From contig NZ_CP022278.1 of NCBI RefSeq assembly GCF_002216145.1, forward strand, positions 1,302,001-1,366,000: a stretch of DNA of 64,000 bases, read 5' to 3'. Shown here in pieces: positions 7,608-15,000 of this stretch. Both the position numbers and the translations under genes were made by a program. Origin of the DNA: Neisseria chenwenguii (GTDB lineage: Bacteria; Pseudomonadota; Gammaproteobacteria; Burkholderiales; Neisseriaceae). The notes under the pieces were generated by a model. That model ran no database searches, had not been told where the DNA came from, and worked only from the letters and a program-made list of their open reading frames with translations. Numbering within the stretch: position 1 is the first letter of the stretch; every line of letters starts with the position of its first letter.

Positions 7608-8108
7608 TTTAAACCTTTCTTAAATTTCCGGTAATTGTATAAGATTTTCTGCGGACAAAAAAAATTCCACATAGCCGATGATATAGAATTTTTCCATTTG
7701 TTGGACAGTGCCCGTTACAGTTGAAATGTAAAACCGAGTAAGTCGGTTTAAAAAAGCAGGGCTTGCACCTGCTCCCCGACCTGTCGCCGGTAGCCAGCGT
7801 TATCAGCGCACACGGATATAACAGCAACGGGCTGATAAGACCCGAAACCGCGATTGTTCAAAGGCTGCCGCTGCTGATAATTGGTTCACGGCCAAAGTGC
7901 TTGTACAGGACATCACACACGCTACGGTATCGTAACCGCTCAGTCTTTTGTTACCCGGCCGCTGAGTTGCCGGCCGTCTGAAACGACGGTAAGAACAAAA
8001 GGCCGTCTGAAACATACTTTCAGACGGCCTTTGCATAGGCGGGCATTCCGCTGCCCGTGTTAAGATTGGATTACCACATCTTCTCTTTTCACGAAACTGG
8101 AAACGCCC
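7608..8108. other. 500-base intergenic region with hairpins
   Basis: No supported gene. It contains hairpins AAACCGA/TCGGTTT (about 7732-7750), AGCAGG/CCTGCT (7755-7773) and TTATCAGC/GCTGATAA (7800-7838). A 72-codon open frame from 7763 lacks a ribosome-binding site and a plausible protein pattern and I do not call it. The composition between 7760 and 7980 is GC-rich and looks like a decayed or structured segment. Confidence 0.4.
7998..8032. terminator. Inverted uptake-sequence pair
   Basis: AAAGGCCGTCTGAA and its inverse with a 7-base loop, lying between the intergenic segment and the gene at 8109. Confidence 0.6.
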
Positions 8109-8735
8109 ATGAAAAACAACCAAGCCGAATTGCTTGAGAACACCATTATCGCTGTTATTGTCGGATCTCTTTTTTTGATTCAAAACATCCCTCTGTTTGC
8201 AGCCTTATGCGTCTTGTTTTCCATCTGTAAACTATGGGAAAACCGTGCAGAAGTGGCAAAGGAATTTAAATGGACATGGCAGCTTTTTGTAACTTCAGCC
8301 ATCGCGCTGTTTCTTGCCAAAATATCGGCCACCCATCATTTCAACAGCAAATACGGCATTTACCCGGAATATCTCAACCATTCGGTTACCGCATGGACAG
8401 CCGTTACCACCTGCACGTTTTTGACACTTCCGCTTTTATGGAACTGCCTGAAATTTTTTCTCATCAGCCTCTGGGAAAAACGGCTTCTAAAATCCCTGAA
8501 AAACGGCATCTATGCAATCGCATTCTGCGTCATGTGGTATTTTCTTGCGATAGCTCATGACCAAGCCGTCAAATATGACCGATGGCTGCTGATGTTGGAT
8601 ACTTACCACTATTCGGATTGCCACCCAAACCAAGGCAGCCCTGCTATCCGTAAAAACAGAGAATCCTGCTACCGGTTCATATGGAAATTCCCCTTCGAAT
8701 TGGAAATACAGGAATATCACTCACTCAAACCATGA
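8109..8735 (+). CDS. Hypothetical inner-membrane protein
   Basis: 208 residues with about four hydrophobic segments (around residues 13-40, 57-72, 92-118 and 130-150) and a C-terminal soluble tail of about 55 residues with two Cys. No family recognised. It is transcribed alone on the plus strand and its end overlaps the end of the minus-strand gene at 8721 by 15 bases. Confidence 0.6.
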   Translation: MKNNQAELLENTIIAVIVGSLFLIQNIPLFAALCVLFSICKLWENRAEVAKEFKWTWQLFVTSAIALFLAKISATHHFNSKYGIYPEYLNHSVTAWTAVTTCTFLTLPLLWNCLKFFLISLWEKRLLKSLKNGIYAIAFCVMWYFLAIAHDQAVKYDRWLLMLDTYHYSDCHPNQGSPAIRKNRESCYRFIWKFPFELEIQEYHSLKP

Positions 8736-8945
8736 GATGCAACCTTTGCACCACCCCAGATCCATAAGTAACCAAATGTTAACCTCGGATATTATCCATA
8801 TAATCATCAGGTTGGTCATTGCTACAAGAATCATTTTTAAATCAATTTTCATTGAATAGCGGAATACGGCTATGGCTATACCCATAAGCTGGCTCAATAT
8901 ACCGATGGACAGTGCAGTCAGCCTTATCCAATCATCAAGCCCCAT
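8721..8945 (-). CDS. Small two-helix membrane protein
   Basis: 74 residues from ATG 8945, with GGGAGGGTG as ribosome-binding site. Two hydrophobic helices (about residues 10-27 and 36-56) and a C-terminal region with two Cys. It starts one base after the stop codon of the broken gene upstream, so they form one operon. Function unknown. Confidence 0.65.
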   Translation of the reverse strand: MGLDDWIRLTALSIGILSQLMGIAIAVFRYSMKIDLKMILVAMTNLMIIWIISEVNIWLLMDLGWCKGCISWFE

Positions 8946-8946
8946 C

Positions 8947-9297
8947 TCACCCTCCCAAATAATACCCAACCAGCCGCCGTTTCGTTTCCGCAAACTCTTC
9001 CGTTCCGCGTTCCGCGCTGATACTCTCGACGAAATCATCAAACGGTAAACCGTCCACTTCCATAATCAGACCGTCTGAAAGTTTCAGTTCGTCTATAAAC
9101 CACAGCGAATGTCGGCCATTAGAAGAAAACGGGTCTCCGCCGTATTTTCGGGCTTCTTCTTTTACGAACGCCTATTTTTCGGCAATCTCGCTGTCCGTCC
9201 AGCCGTTCTTCTTCAAGATATAATGCTCAGCCAGTTCAAGCGAATCAAACAAACCATGACGGTTGCCGTCGTCAGACACAAAATACTTGGTTTCCAT
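8947..9297 (-). pseudogene. Hypothetical gene interrupted by an in-frame TAG
   Basis: A 116-codon frame starting METKYFVSDDG at ATG 9297 (AGGAGGGTT before it) and ending RLVGYYLGG. One TAG at codon 42 (9172-9174) splits it; both halves have normal composition in the same frame, and the TGA is spaced one base from the next gene. One base change from CAG or TAT would restore it. The second half carries an uptake sequence in frame (KLSDGLIM). No function recognised. It may be a recent pseudogene or a sequencing error. Confidence 0.65.
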
Positions 9298-9320
9298 TTC
9301 AACCCTCCTAAAAATAACTT

Positions 9321-9353
9321 TTGTCATTATTACAGCAGTCTTAGTGCTATAAT
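9321..9353 (+). promoter_or_regulatory. Extended -10 promoter of the hairpin RNA
   Basis: TGCTATAAT at 9345-9353 is a perfect extended -10 element. A TTGTCA lies at 9321, 21 bases upstream, too far for an ordinary -35, so the promoter would rely on the TGn motif. Transcription should start near 9360. Confidence 0.55.
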
Positions 9354-9359
9354 GACTGC

Positions 9360-9575
9360 ATCCATACTGAAACCCGCTTCATCAAACGGGCTTGGGTCTG
9401 GATACAGACCGAAGACGGCGTGCGAGGCCGTCTGAAAATGCGTGTTACCGGACACGCGTCCAAAGGGCATTACCGCCCCACATCTGCCCATTAGAGGCAG
9501 TTTCATAAAGTCAAATTGTCAGTCAGGGCTTCTCCGTAGATTTGCCCAACATCGGAATTACGTTCCGATTTTTTC
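9360..9575 (+). ncRNA. Candidate structured RNA with eight hairpins
   Basis: No protein-coding frame is supported, yet the segment contains consecutive short hairpins: CCCG/CGGG 9373-9390, GGTCTG/CAGACC 9395-9410, GACGGC/GCCGTC 9414-9432, GCGTGT/ACACGC 9440-9457, GGGC/GCCC 9465-9478, CTGCC/GGCAG 9484-9500, GGGC/GCCC 9526-9547, and the terminator ATCGGAA/TTCCGAT 9551-9569 followed by six T. Promoter, array and terminator together point to an RNA of about 215 nt. It matches no RNA family I can name. It could instead be a single-strand origin or packaging-like DNA structure. Confidence 0.5.
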
Positions 9576-9585
9576 CGTTCAACCA

Positions 9586-9970
9586 GCCGCTTGACCCGGA
9601 CGCACCCGCGCTACCCGGTTAGTCGGCTTTTTTCTTTTCGGTATGTTGACGATACCTGCAACCGTTTGTCCGATTTACCCAAAGGCTCCCACGCCTTTTC
9701 TACGCCTGCCGTTTCCGTTTTTCGGTAGCGAAGTCTGCAAAACTGCCCGATAAAAGGAATAGGCTCCGAAGGCCGGTTGCTACGATTTCGATTTGTTAAA
9801 GAGCTTAAAAGTTATACTAAGTATATTTTAAATATACATTAATGTCTATCTAAAGTTGACATTATCTATTATTAAATAATTAAACTACTGATTTTTATTG
9901 ATATTTAAATTTAAAGCAACAAAACTAAAAAGGCCGTCTGAAATTTCAGACGGCCTTTTTTAAAACCTTA
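9586..9970. other. Non-coding region with further hairpins and AT-rich operator-like site
   Basis: A second terminator-like hairpin (GCCG at 9586 with CGGC near 9624, then seven T), a GGTAT/ATACC hairpin near 9640, and no supported gene. From 9790 it becomes very AT-rich, and GTATATTT/AAATATAC at 9821-9837 forms an 8-bp palindrome of operator type. An uptake-sequence terminator at 9927-9961 closes the region and serves the toxin gene at 9972. Confidence 0.45.
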
Positions 9971-9971
9971 T

Positions 9972-10373
9972 TTAACTACCCAGCCAATCAACTGTTTCCA
10001 ATCCTGCAATTGCAGAGAAAGCCCGGTCATTGCTGACCAAAACAGCCCCGATACTGTAAGCATGTGCGGCAATCTGCATATCGGGCGGAGATAAGCTGCG
10101 CCCTGCACTTTCGATTACCGCACGAAACGTGCCGTAATCCTCTGCCACCGCACTATCAAAAGGTAAAACTTCCACCCTCAGCAAAAACTCATTTACCAAA
10201 CGGCGCAAACGTAATGCCTCGGGACGTTTGGCTAAACCATACATCATCTCGGCATGGGTAACGGCAGAAATACATAATGCCGACATAGGCGTAGCTGCCA
10301 GATGTTTTAAAACCGCTTCATTACCACGCACCGCATGACTGACGATGTTGGTATCCAACAAAAAACGTTTCAT
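9972..10373 (-). CDS. vapC: VapC/FitB-type PIN-domain toxin
   Basis: 133 residues of the PIN RNase family. Acidic residues sit in LLDTNIVSH, HAEMMYG, DMQIAAHA and SNDRAF, the four-acid metal site expected of an active VapC, which cleaves tRNA or rRNA. ATG 10373 overlaps the antitoxin stop as ATGA. An alternative GTG/ATG nine bases upstream would add three residues. The similarity in size and order to gonococcal FitAB is notable, although the antitoxin here is of the AbrB rather than ribbon-helix-helix type. Confidence 0.9.
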   Translation of the reverse strand: MKRFLLDTNIVSHAVRGNEAVLKHLAATPMSALCISAVTHAEMMYGLAKRPEALRLRRLVNEFLLRVEVLPFDSAVAEDYGTFRAVIESAGRSLSPPDMQIAAHAYSIGAVLVSNDRAFSAIAGLETVDWLGS

Positions 10374-10630
10374 TCCTGCCATCCTTCAAAAGGATCGCGC
10401 TGAACGGGAGCTTTGTCGTTTTCAGTACGGGCAAACGGCTCTGACGGAATAGTCTCTTTGTTTCCAAGCGCATGGATAAAGCCTTCCCAATCCGCAGGGC
10501 GTTTGGACAGAACAACATCACCGGTTTTCTCATCACGGCGTATAAAAACCTCATTGCCTTCAAAACGGAATGCCAAAGGCAGGCGCACGGCCTGACTGTT
10601 GCCGTTGTTGAATATTTTGGCAGTTTGCAT
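10370..10630 (-). CDS. vapB: VapB-type antitoxin (AbrB/MazE fold)
   Basis: 86 residues. The N-terminal half (AKIFNNGNSQAVRLP) is the swapped-hairpin AbrB DNA-binding domain and the C-terminal half is the toxin-neutralising tail. GGAGGG precedes ATG 10630. It would repress its own operon at the palindrome at 10665 and bind VapC. Confidence 0.9.
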   Translation of the reverse strand: MQTAKIFNNGNSQAVRLPLAFRFEGNEVFIRRDEKTGDVVLSKRPADWEGFIHALGNKETIPSEPFARTENDKAPVQRDPFEGWQE

Positions 10631-10664
10631 AATCCCTCCGTAGAGAATAATCTAAACCTGCTAC

Positions 10665-10688
10665 TAGTATATATTATAGTATATACTA
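10665..10688. promoter_or_regulatory. VapBC operator palindrome
   Basis: TAGTATATA and TATATACTA form a perfect 9-bp inverted repeat with a 6-base centre, 35 bases upstream of the antitoxin start. Position and symmetry fit the autoregulatory operator of a VapBC module. Confidence 0.7.
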
Positions 10689-10710
10689 AAACAAGGGATT
10701 AACCTGTCAA

Positions 10711-10738
10711 AAAGGCCGTCTGAAATTCAGACGGCCTT
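10711..10738 (-). terminator. Uptake-sequence terminator after repressor
   Basis: AAGGCCGTCTGAA and its inverse abut each other, five bases beyond the repressor stop codon. Confidence 0.7.
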
Positions 10739-10742
10739 AAAT

Positions 10743-11342
10743 TTACACATAATATCTTGTCAAACCTGTTATTACGCCAATAATTTTGACGTTTTCAGGT
10801 ATTATTTCAGGAATATTCTCATTGTATTTCAGAAGTTTCTGATTTTTTATATCAATCGTAAGTTTTGCAATCAATCCTCGATTTTGATTCGCCAAGACAA
10901 GAACAAAATGTCCATGTCTAACAGTAATATTTGGATCAATTAGCAAAATATCATTTTTAAATATTCCTTCATACGATAAGTCATTATTTGGAACTCGAGC
11001 CGCAAATGGTTTGATGAACTTCATCTTTGGAAGATTCTCCAAATCTATTGGAGTCTCGGTATCCATAGAATCAGAATCATAGCATGAGACACTTCCAAAA
11101 TTGTTTCCTCCAACTTGTATATGGTTAGCCGTATTATTGATGATTTGATTTTGATAAGGAAGTGGATAGTTACAAACTTCAGCTATTTTGACCATTACAT
11201 CAAAGGTAGGTTTATTTCTTCCTTTTTCAATCGCAGAAATACTCCCCTTCCCTGAAAAACCGATTGCTTCTGCTAACTCTTCCTGAGTCAAGTTTGACTG
11301 TTTTCTTGCATTCATGACCCATTTAGCTAAATCATAATTCAT
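10743..11342 (-). CDS. CI/LexA-like repressor with S24 domain
   Basis: 199 residues. An N-terminal HTH (LTQEELAEAIGFSGKGSISAIE) is joined to a C-terminal peptidase-S24-like domain. The catalytic Ser region reads DLSYEGIFKNDILLID, with Ser-Tyr where Ser-Met is usual, and a Lys is present in LIAKL. Such repressors are inactivated by RecA-stimulated self-cleavage and control excision and transfer of integrated elements. The divergent Cro-like gene at 11468 completes a lambda-type switch. ATG 11342 is chosen to begin right at the HTH. Confidence 0.85.
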   Translation of the reverse strand: MNYDLAKWVMNARKQSNLTQEELAEAIGFSGKGSISAIEKGRNKPTFDVMVKIAEVCNYPLPYQNQIINNTANHIQVGGNNFGSVSCYDSDSMDTETPIDLENLPKMKFIKPFAARVPNNDLSYEGIFKNDILLIDPNITVRHGHFVLVLANQNRGLIAKLTIDIKNQKLLKYNENIPEIIPENVKIIGVITGLTRYYV

Positions 11343-11467
11343 GCGAAAGCCCTGATATAAATGATTTGATTCTAAACACCCCACAAATTGTTGTCGTATC
11401 TGAATTATTGACTATTATGTATATTTAAAATAGACTTTAGCTATTCGAATTTTATGAAAATACAGAT
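11343..11467. promoter_or_regulatory. Divergent repressor/Cro control region
   Basis: 125 bases between divergent regulators. TTGACT near 11410 and TAGACT 17 bases on give a possible plus-strand promoter, and the segment GTATATTTAAAATA within it resembles the palindrome at 9821. It should hold operators for both proteins. Confidence 0.5.
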
Positions 11468-11677
11468 ATGCATAAAGCTCTTCAGTCCGTAGTGGACTTC
11501 TTTGGAAGTCAAGCGTCGTTAGCACGAGAATTAGGTGTCAAACGTTCAACCGTAAATAGCTGGGTTCATGGTAGAAATAAAATTCCACCAGAAGCCGCAA
11601 TTAAAATAGAAAAGCTAACTAATTCTAAAGTTAACAGGAAAGAATTAAGACCTGATCTATTTGATACTATTTCATAA
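11468..11677 (+). CDS. Cro/YdaS-like HTH regulator
   Basis: 69 residues, nearly all one HTH domain (GSQASLARELGVKRSTVNSW). This matches the YdaS/Cro group that uses a partial mimic of the Cro fold. It diverges from the S24 repressor and precedes the replication-like gene, so it likely opposes the repressor when the element is induced. Confidence 0.8.
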   Translation: MHKALQSVVDFFGSQASLARELGVKRSTVNSWVHGRNKIPPEAAIKIEKLTNSKVNRKELRPDLFDTIS

Positions 11678-11683
11678 ATTCCC

Positions 11684-12484
11684 ATGTTCATCGCCGACCT
11701 GCGCCTTTACCTTAACGACAAATTCATCCAAGTCTATGATGAATTTATGCCCCTGTGCGCGCACGATTTTCAGACGGCCTCATTCCTGTCCAACCTGTTT
11801 TGGTGGAGCGACGTGGCCGATAAAGAGCCGAAAAAACAGGGCTGGGTTTATAAGACTGCCGACCACCTGAAAAAAGAACTGGGCCTGACCCGGCGCGGCT
11901 ATGAGAAGGTGCGCCGTATCCTGTTGGAACAGGGTTTGGTTCAATACCGGCGCGGCGGTATCCACGGCAAAATGCACTGGTATATCAACCGTGAAGTATT
12001 GCTGGCCAAAATCTGCGAATTACGCGGCGTTGCCGTACCGAAAACCAACAGCAAGCATCACTACGACCGCGACAATTTCCGTATTCCCAAATTTATCCCG
12101 CTCAAACTTTGGCACGACTGGCTGGATATGGTGGTCGAAAAAGGCAAAACGACCGGCCATTCCATGAAAAAGAAAGCCGTGAAGCAACTGACTGAACTGC
12201 ACAATAAAAAGCTGGATCTGAAGCCGATTATGGAAAAATCGATTCTGACGGGTTGGATAGGATTCTTCTTTAACGATAAAAACCAACCGTACAGGCCGTC
12301 TGAAAAAACGGCACAGGAGCAGGCAGAACAGGTAAAACGTGAGCGGGAAGCCGAATATAAAGCCAAACTGGAAGAAGAGAACAAACCGCCGCCCGACAAG
12401 GAAGCTGTCCGCCAAAACGAAGGCTATCAAGGCATACAGGAATATCTGAAAAAGCGGAAACTAAAAAATAACTCAGCGCAATAA
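11684..12484 (+). CDS. Winged-helix replication-type protein
   Basis: 266 residues, six bases after the Cro-like gene. The N-terminal part (residues 35-110) looks like a winged helix of the kind at the start of phage O-like and plasmid replication proteins (TADHLKKELGLTRRGYEKVR). The C-terminal third is highly charged and helical (EQAEQVKREREAEYKAK) and contains an in-frame uptake sequence (YRPSEKT). The terminator and the DnaA-box region follow. Replication initiation of the excised element is inference from domain and context. Confidence 0.6.
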   Translation: MFIADLRLYLNDKFIQVYDEFMPLCAHDFQTASFLSNLFWWSDVADKEPKKQGWVYKTADHLKKELGLTRRGYEKVRRILLEQGLVQYRRGGIHGKMHWYINREVLLAKICELRGVAVPKTNSKHHYDRDNFRIPKFIPLKLWHDWLDMVVEKGKTTGHSMKKKAVKQLTELHNKKLDLKPIMEKSILTGWIGFFFNDKNQPYRPSEKTAQEQAEQVKREREAEYKAKLEEENKPPPDKEAVRQNEGYQGIQEYLKKRKLKNNSAQ

Positions 12485-12574
12485 GGTCTGAAGCCTTGTT
12501 GCGCTTTCGTGCTGTCCAAACCTGCCTAAAATCCGTCTTCACCCTGCTTTTGAGCCTAGCTCGGGCAGTTTTTT

Positions 12575-12605
12575 ACGGCTGATACCCTGTATCGGCCGTT
12601 TTTTT
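12575..12605 (+). terminator. Terminator after replication-like gene
   Basis: ACGGCTGATAC and GTATCGGCCGT form an almost perfect 11-bp stem with a 3-base loop, followed by seven T. Confidence 0.85.
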
Positions 12606-12689
12606 ATGCCGTTTTGATGATTTTAAGGTTTCTGGCCGTCTGAAAAGCCGTTTCACCTTCGCCGAAACCTCGTTCTAAAAACCTTTATA

Positions 12690-12911
12690 AATCATGTCTT
12701 TGTACAATTAGTGCAAAGTACAATGTACAGTTAAGACAAAGGTCTTTGTACACTAAAGCCGATCACTATACAGATAGCCCTTTCAGAGACCCCTTTCAGA
12801 CACTTAAAGTGCCTGATTTTTGTGCAACCGTCTCAATCATTGTGGATATGGGGATTTAGTGGATAGATGGGCTGTTTTTGAGGGGGGATATATACAGGTT
12901 TTGTGGATAAA
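12690..12911. other. Candidate replication origin with DnaA boxes
   Basis: A perfect DnaA box (TTATCCACA on the minus strand) at 12902-12910 and two variants at 12841-12849 and 12858-12866, preceded by repeats of TCTTTGTACA at 12697 and 12743 with inverted TGTACA/CAAAG pieces between them. No gene is present. The combination beside a replication-like gene fits an oriV used after excision. It could also be the control region of the following toxin-antitoxin operon. Confidence 0.5.
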
Positions 12912-12965
12912 TTTGTTTTGGTATATAATGGTAATACCTTTTAATACTTTTATTCGGAGAATAAA

Positions 12966-13253
12966 ATGAAACCGCAAACCGTGCCTGTGGCCGTTAAATT
13001 ACCGCTAGAAATCAGAGACCGTTTGAAAGCAGTTGCCGAAACCCAAGATCGCTCTGTGCATTGGTTGATGCGGGAAGCGGTCAACCAATTTTTGGAACGT
13101 GAAGAGCAGAAAGCTGCTTTACGTGCCGCAGCCGATGCTTCTTGGGCACACTATCAAGAAACCGGCCTGCATGTTACGTTGGAAGAGGCAAATGTATGGA
13201 TGGATACAATTATTGAAGGGAGAGAAGCCGGGGAATTGAAATGCCACAAGTAA
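12966..13253 (+). CDS. Ribbon-helix-helix antitoxin (ParD/CopG-like)
   Basis: 95 residues; the first 45 (VAVKLPLEIRDRLKAVAE, then SVHWLMREAVNQFLE) form a MetJ/Arc fold that binds DNA, and the acidic remainder would cover the toxin. A TATAAT at about 12924 with the inverted repeat GGTAT/ATACC provides an autoregulated promoter. It overlaps the toxin gene by 13 bases. Confidence 0.85.
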   Translation: MKPQTVPVAVKLPLEIRDRLKAVAETQDRSVHWLMREAVNQFLEREEQKAALRAAADASWAHYQETGLHVTLEEANVWMDTIIEGREAGELKCHK

Positions 13254-13540
13254 TGTTAACCGAACATGCGACGGCTGATTTACGACGGCTCTATGATTTT
13301 TTAGCACCGAAAAACGAACAAGCTGCACGAAATGCGGTAAAGGCCGTTAAGGACGCTTTGGCAGGTTTGGCACAATTTCCTGCCACCGGCCGTTTTTTTG
13401 ATGATGAATACCGGGAATGGCCGGTTTCCTTCGGAGATGCAGGCTATACCGTTTTATATCGGATGGATTCTGAAATCGTTGTGATTGTGGCGATTAAGCA
13501 CCAACGGGAATTGAGTTACAGTTTTCCGGTTAAGAATTAA
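13241..13540 (+). CDS. RelE/ParE-family toxin
   Basis: 99 residues with the RelE/ParE pattern: N-terminal helices (TEHATADLRRLYDFLAPKN) and a C-terminal sheet ending YTVLYRMDSEIVVIVAIKHQ. The group includes ribosome-dependent mRNases (RelE) and gyrase poisons (ParE); the sequence resembles the ParE side, but the target cannot be told. Confidence 0.85.
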   Translation: MPQVMLTEHATADLRRLYDFLAPKNEQAARNAVKAVKDALAGLAQFPATGRFFDDEYREWPVSFGDAGYTVLYRMDSEIVVIVAIKHQRELSYSFPVKN

Positions 13541-13542
13541 AT

Positions 13543-13569
13543 AAGGCCGTCTGAAATTCAGACAGCCTT
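13543..13569. terminator. Shared terminator between convergent toxin modules
   Basis: AAGGCCGTCTGAA faces TTCAGACAGCCTT, an uptake-sequence pair with one base change, between two convergent operons. Confidence 0.7.
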
Positions 13570-13586
13570 ATTATAAAGATGAATTT

Positions 13587-13973
13587 TCATTTGCCGGCAT
13601 CGATAACCCTGATTCCGTATTGCGGGATATATCCGTCAACGGTCATCAGTTCCAAGCCTTCCGCTTGGGTCTGGGCAATCAACATTCTGTCAAAAGGATC
13701 TTGATGTATCGCAGGAAGCTGCCCGGCCTGCTTTGCATGGAAGAAATCTATAGGGAGATTCTCAAAATCTTCTTGCCCTATCACATCAAAAAACTCTTCG
13801 GGCAGTTTCAGCAATCCTTTATTCAGCTTGATTGAAAGCTCCCAAATACTCGCAGCACTGACAAAAATCAGATTATTGGGGTTTTCGATCAGTTTGCGGG
13901 CATTTTTGCCTAATTTCCCGTCATCCAATACCCACCACAGCACAACGTGCGTATCCAATAGGATTTTTCTCAT
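13587..13973 (-). CDS. PIN-domain toxin
   Basis: 128 residues. Acidic positions in LLDTHVVLWW, SIWELSIK and DPFDRMLIAQ and the later TVDG fit the PIN family of the type paired with Phd/YefM antitoxins. It overlaps its antitoxin gene by four bases (ATGA). Likely an RNase. Confidence 0.88.
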   Translation of the reverse strand: MRKILLDTHVVLWWVLDDGKLGKNARKLIENPNNLIFVSAASIWELSIKLNKGLLKLPEEFFDVIGQEDFENLPIDFFHAKQAGQLPAIHQDPFDRMLIAQTQAEGLELMTVDGYIPQYGIRVIDAGK

Positions 13974-14215
13974 AGGGAAGATGCCTCAAATAAATCTGCG
14001 GTATCGCTATCACTTTCAAGGATTCGGGAAATATCGGTATTTTGGGCATGGCTGAATTTTTTCAGGCTGCCTGCTTTCCGTTCCTGTTTGATAATACCGG
14101 TCAATTGGACACATGGTTTTCCCGCTTTGGCAATAATGACGGTTTCCCCGGCCTCGGCTTTTTGAATCAATTGGCTGAGATTGGTTTTTGCCTGATGGAT
14201 ATTTGCTTGGAACAT
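13970..14215 (-). CDS. Phd/YefM-type antitoxin
   Basis: 81 residues beginning MFQANIHQAKTNLSQLIQ, the standard start of the Phd fold, with GETVIIAKAGKPCVQL as its second strand pair. The C-terminal tail from residue 45 would bind the PIN toxin. AAAGGTG precedes the ATG. Confidence 0.88.
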   Translation of the reverse strand: MFQANIHQAKTNLSQLIQKAEAGETVIIAKAGKPCVQLTGIIKQERKAGSLKKFSHAQNTDISRILESDSDTADLFEASSL

Positions 14216-14292
14216 GGCGACACCTTTACTTAGTTCAGTTAGCTAATTATAGATTGTATTTAAACAGAACGCTACTGCTCAATAACCGAATC

Positions 14293-14322
14293 AAAGGCCG
14301 TCTGAAATTTCAGACGGCATTT
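14293..14322 (-). terminator. Uptake-sequence terminator containing the traK stop codon
   Basis: An inverted uptake-sequence pair. The minus-strand copy GCCGTCTGA supplies the last codons (Ala-Val-stop) of the TraK-like gene, so coding and termination share the same bases. Confidence 0.7.
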
Positions 14323-14738
14323 TCTTGTTTTGTCGAATGTTCGGAAGTTTGGTTTGTCCCGAACAGTTCGTCGTCATCGGGTGGTGTGGCTGTCCAACTG
14401 AATTTTCTGGGTTGGGATAGCGGCGGCTGTTCGGAATCGTTTGGCTGCTGTTCCGGCTCGGCAACGGGTTTCGGCTTAATCGTTAACTGATTAACATCAT
14501 CTGATTTTTTCGATACTTTCACCGCCGCAGAAACCGTCTCCTGTCCCCGGGAGCGGATAAACCAGTTAATCGTCGTCAGTCCGGCACGGACACCGTTTTG
14601 CGCCAAAAACTGCTGAATCTGCTTTTGGGAAAACCCGTTTTTCTTGAGCAGCAAAATATCGGCTTTGAACGGCTCCAGCTTCGATTGACGGCCTTGCTCT
14701 GTTTGGCCGGCCATAAAATTTTCAACAGAAATACCCAT
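14310..14738 (-). CDS. traK: TraK-like oriT-binding protein
   Basis: 142 residues: an N-terminal HTH-like region (FKADILLLKKNGFSQKQIQ, then TTINWFIRSRG), a Pro/Glu-rich linker and a C-terminal motif FSWTATPPDDDELF. This architecture, the length and the short acidic end match IncP TraK, which wraps DNA next to the nick site. The gene reads away from a phased AT-rich repeat array (14745-14960) and the candidate nick site at 15047, the same arrangement as traK and oriT in RP4. Assignment is by architecture and context. ATG 14738 has only a weak ribosome-binding site; a TTG six bases upstream is possible. Confidence 0.7.
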   Translation of the reverse strand: MGISVENFMAGQTEQGRQSKLEPFKADILLLKKNGFSQKQIQQFLAQNGVRAGLTTINWFIRSRGQETVSAAVKVSKKSDDVNQLTIKPKPVAEPEQQPNDSEQPPLSQPRKFSWTATPPDDDELFGTNQTSEHSTKQENAV

Positions 14739-14744
14739 ATCCAA

Positions 14745-14960
14745 TCACAGTCTAATTAAAACTATCTATAACCTATTATACATCTAATATAATCTATCTT
14801 CAATCTAATATCATCTAATTCAGACTATATTCCAGACTAACAAAGTCTAGTTATTGGACTATATAAAATCTAACTATAATCTAATATAAATCTACTTTTA
14901 ATCTAATTCAATCTAATTTAAAACTACAATTAATCTACTTCAAACCATCAATATCTAATC
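14745..14960. repeat. Phased TCTAAT repeat array beside traK
   Basis: About 215 AT-rich bases in which variants of TCTAAT, TCTAC or ACTAT recur roughly every 10-11 bases, some twenty times, with a short inverted section near 14833-14860 (AGACTAAC and AAGTCTAGTT). Repeats at helical spacing produce bent DNA and can load a wrapping protein. It lies directly upstream of the TraK-like gene. It is not coding in any frame. Confidence 0.75.
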
Positions 14961-15000
14961 AATGAACTAATCCATCTCCCCTCCGCGCGTACCTTCTCCT

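Noticed and set aside
7763..7981. 72-codon plus-strand gene in the 7608-8108 gap
   Set aside because: No ribosome-binding site, low-complexity reading through hairpins and an uptake sequence.
14745..14960. Possible CRISPR array
   Set aside because: The repeats are 6-8 bases, imperfect and at 10-11-bp spacing. There are no repeats of 20 or more bases with unique spacers, and no cas genes.
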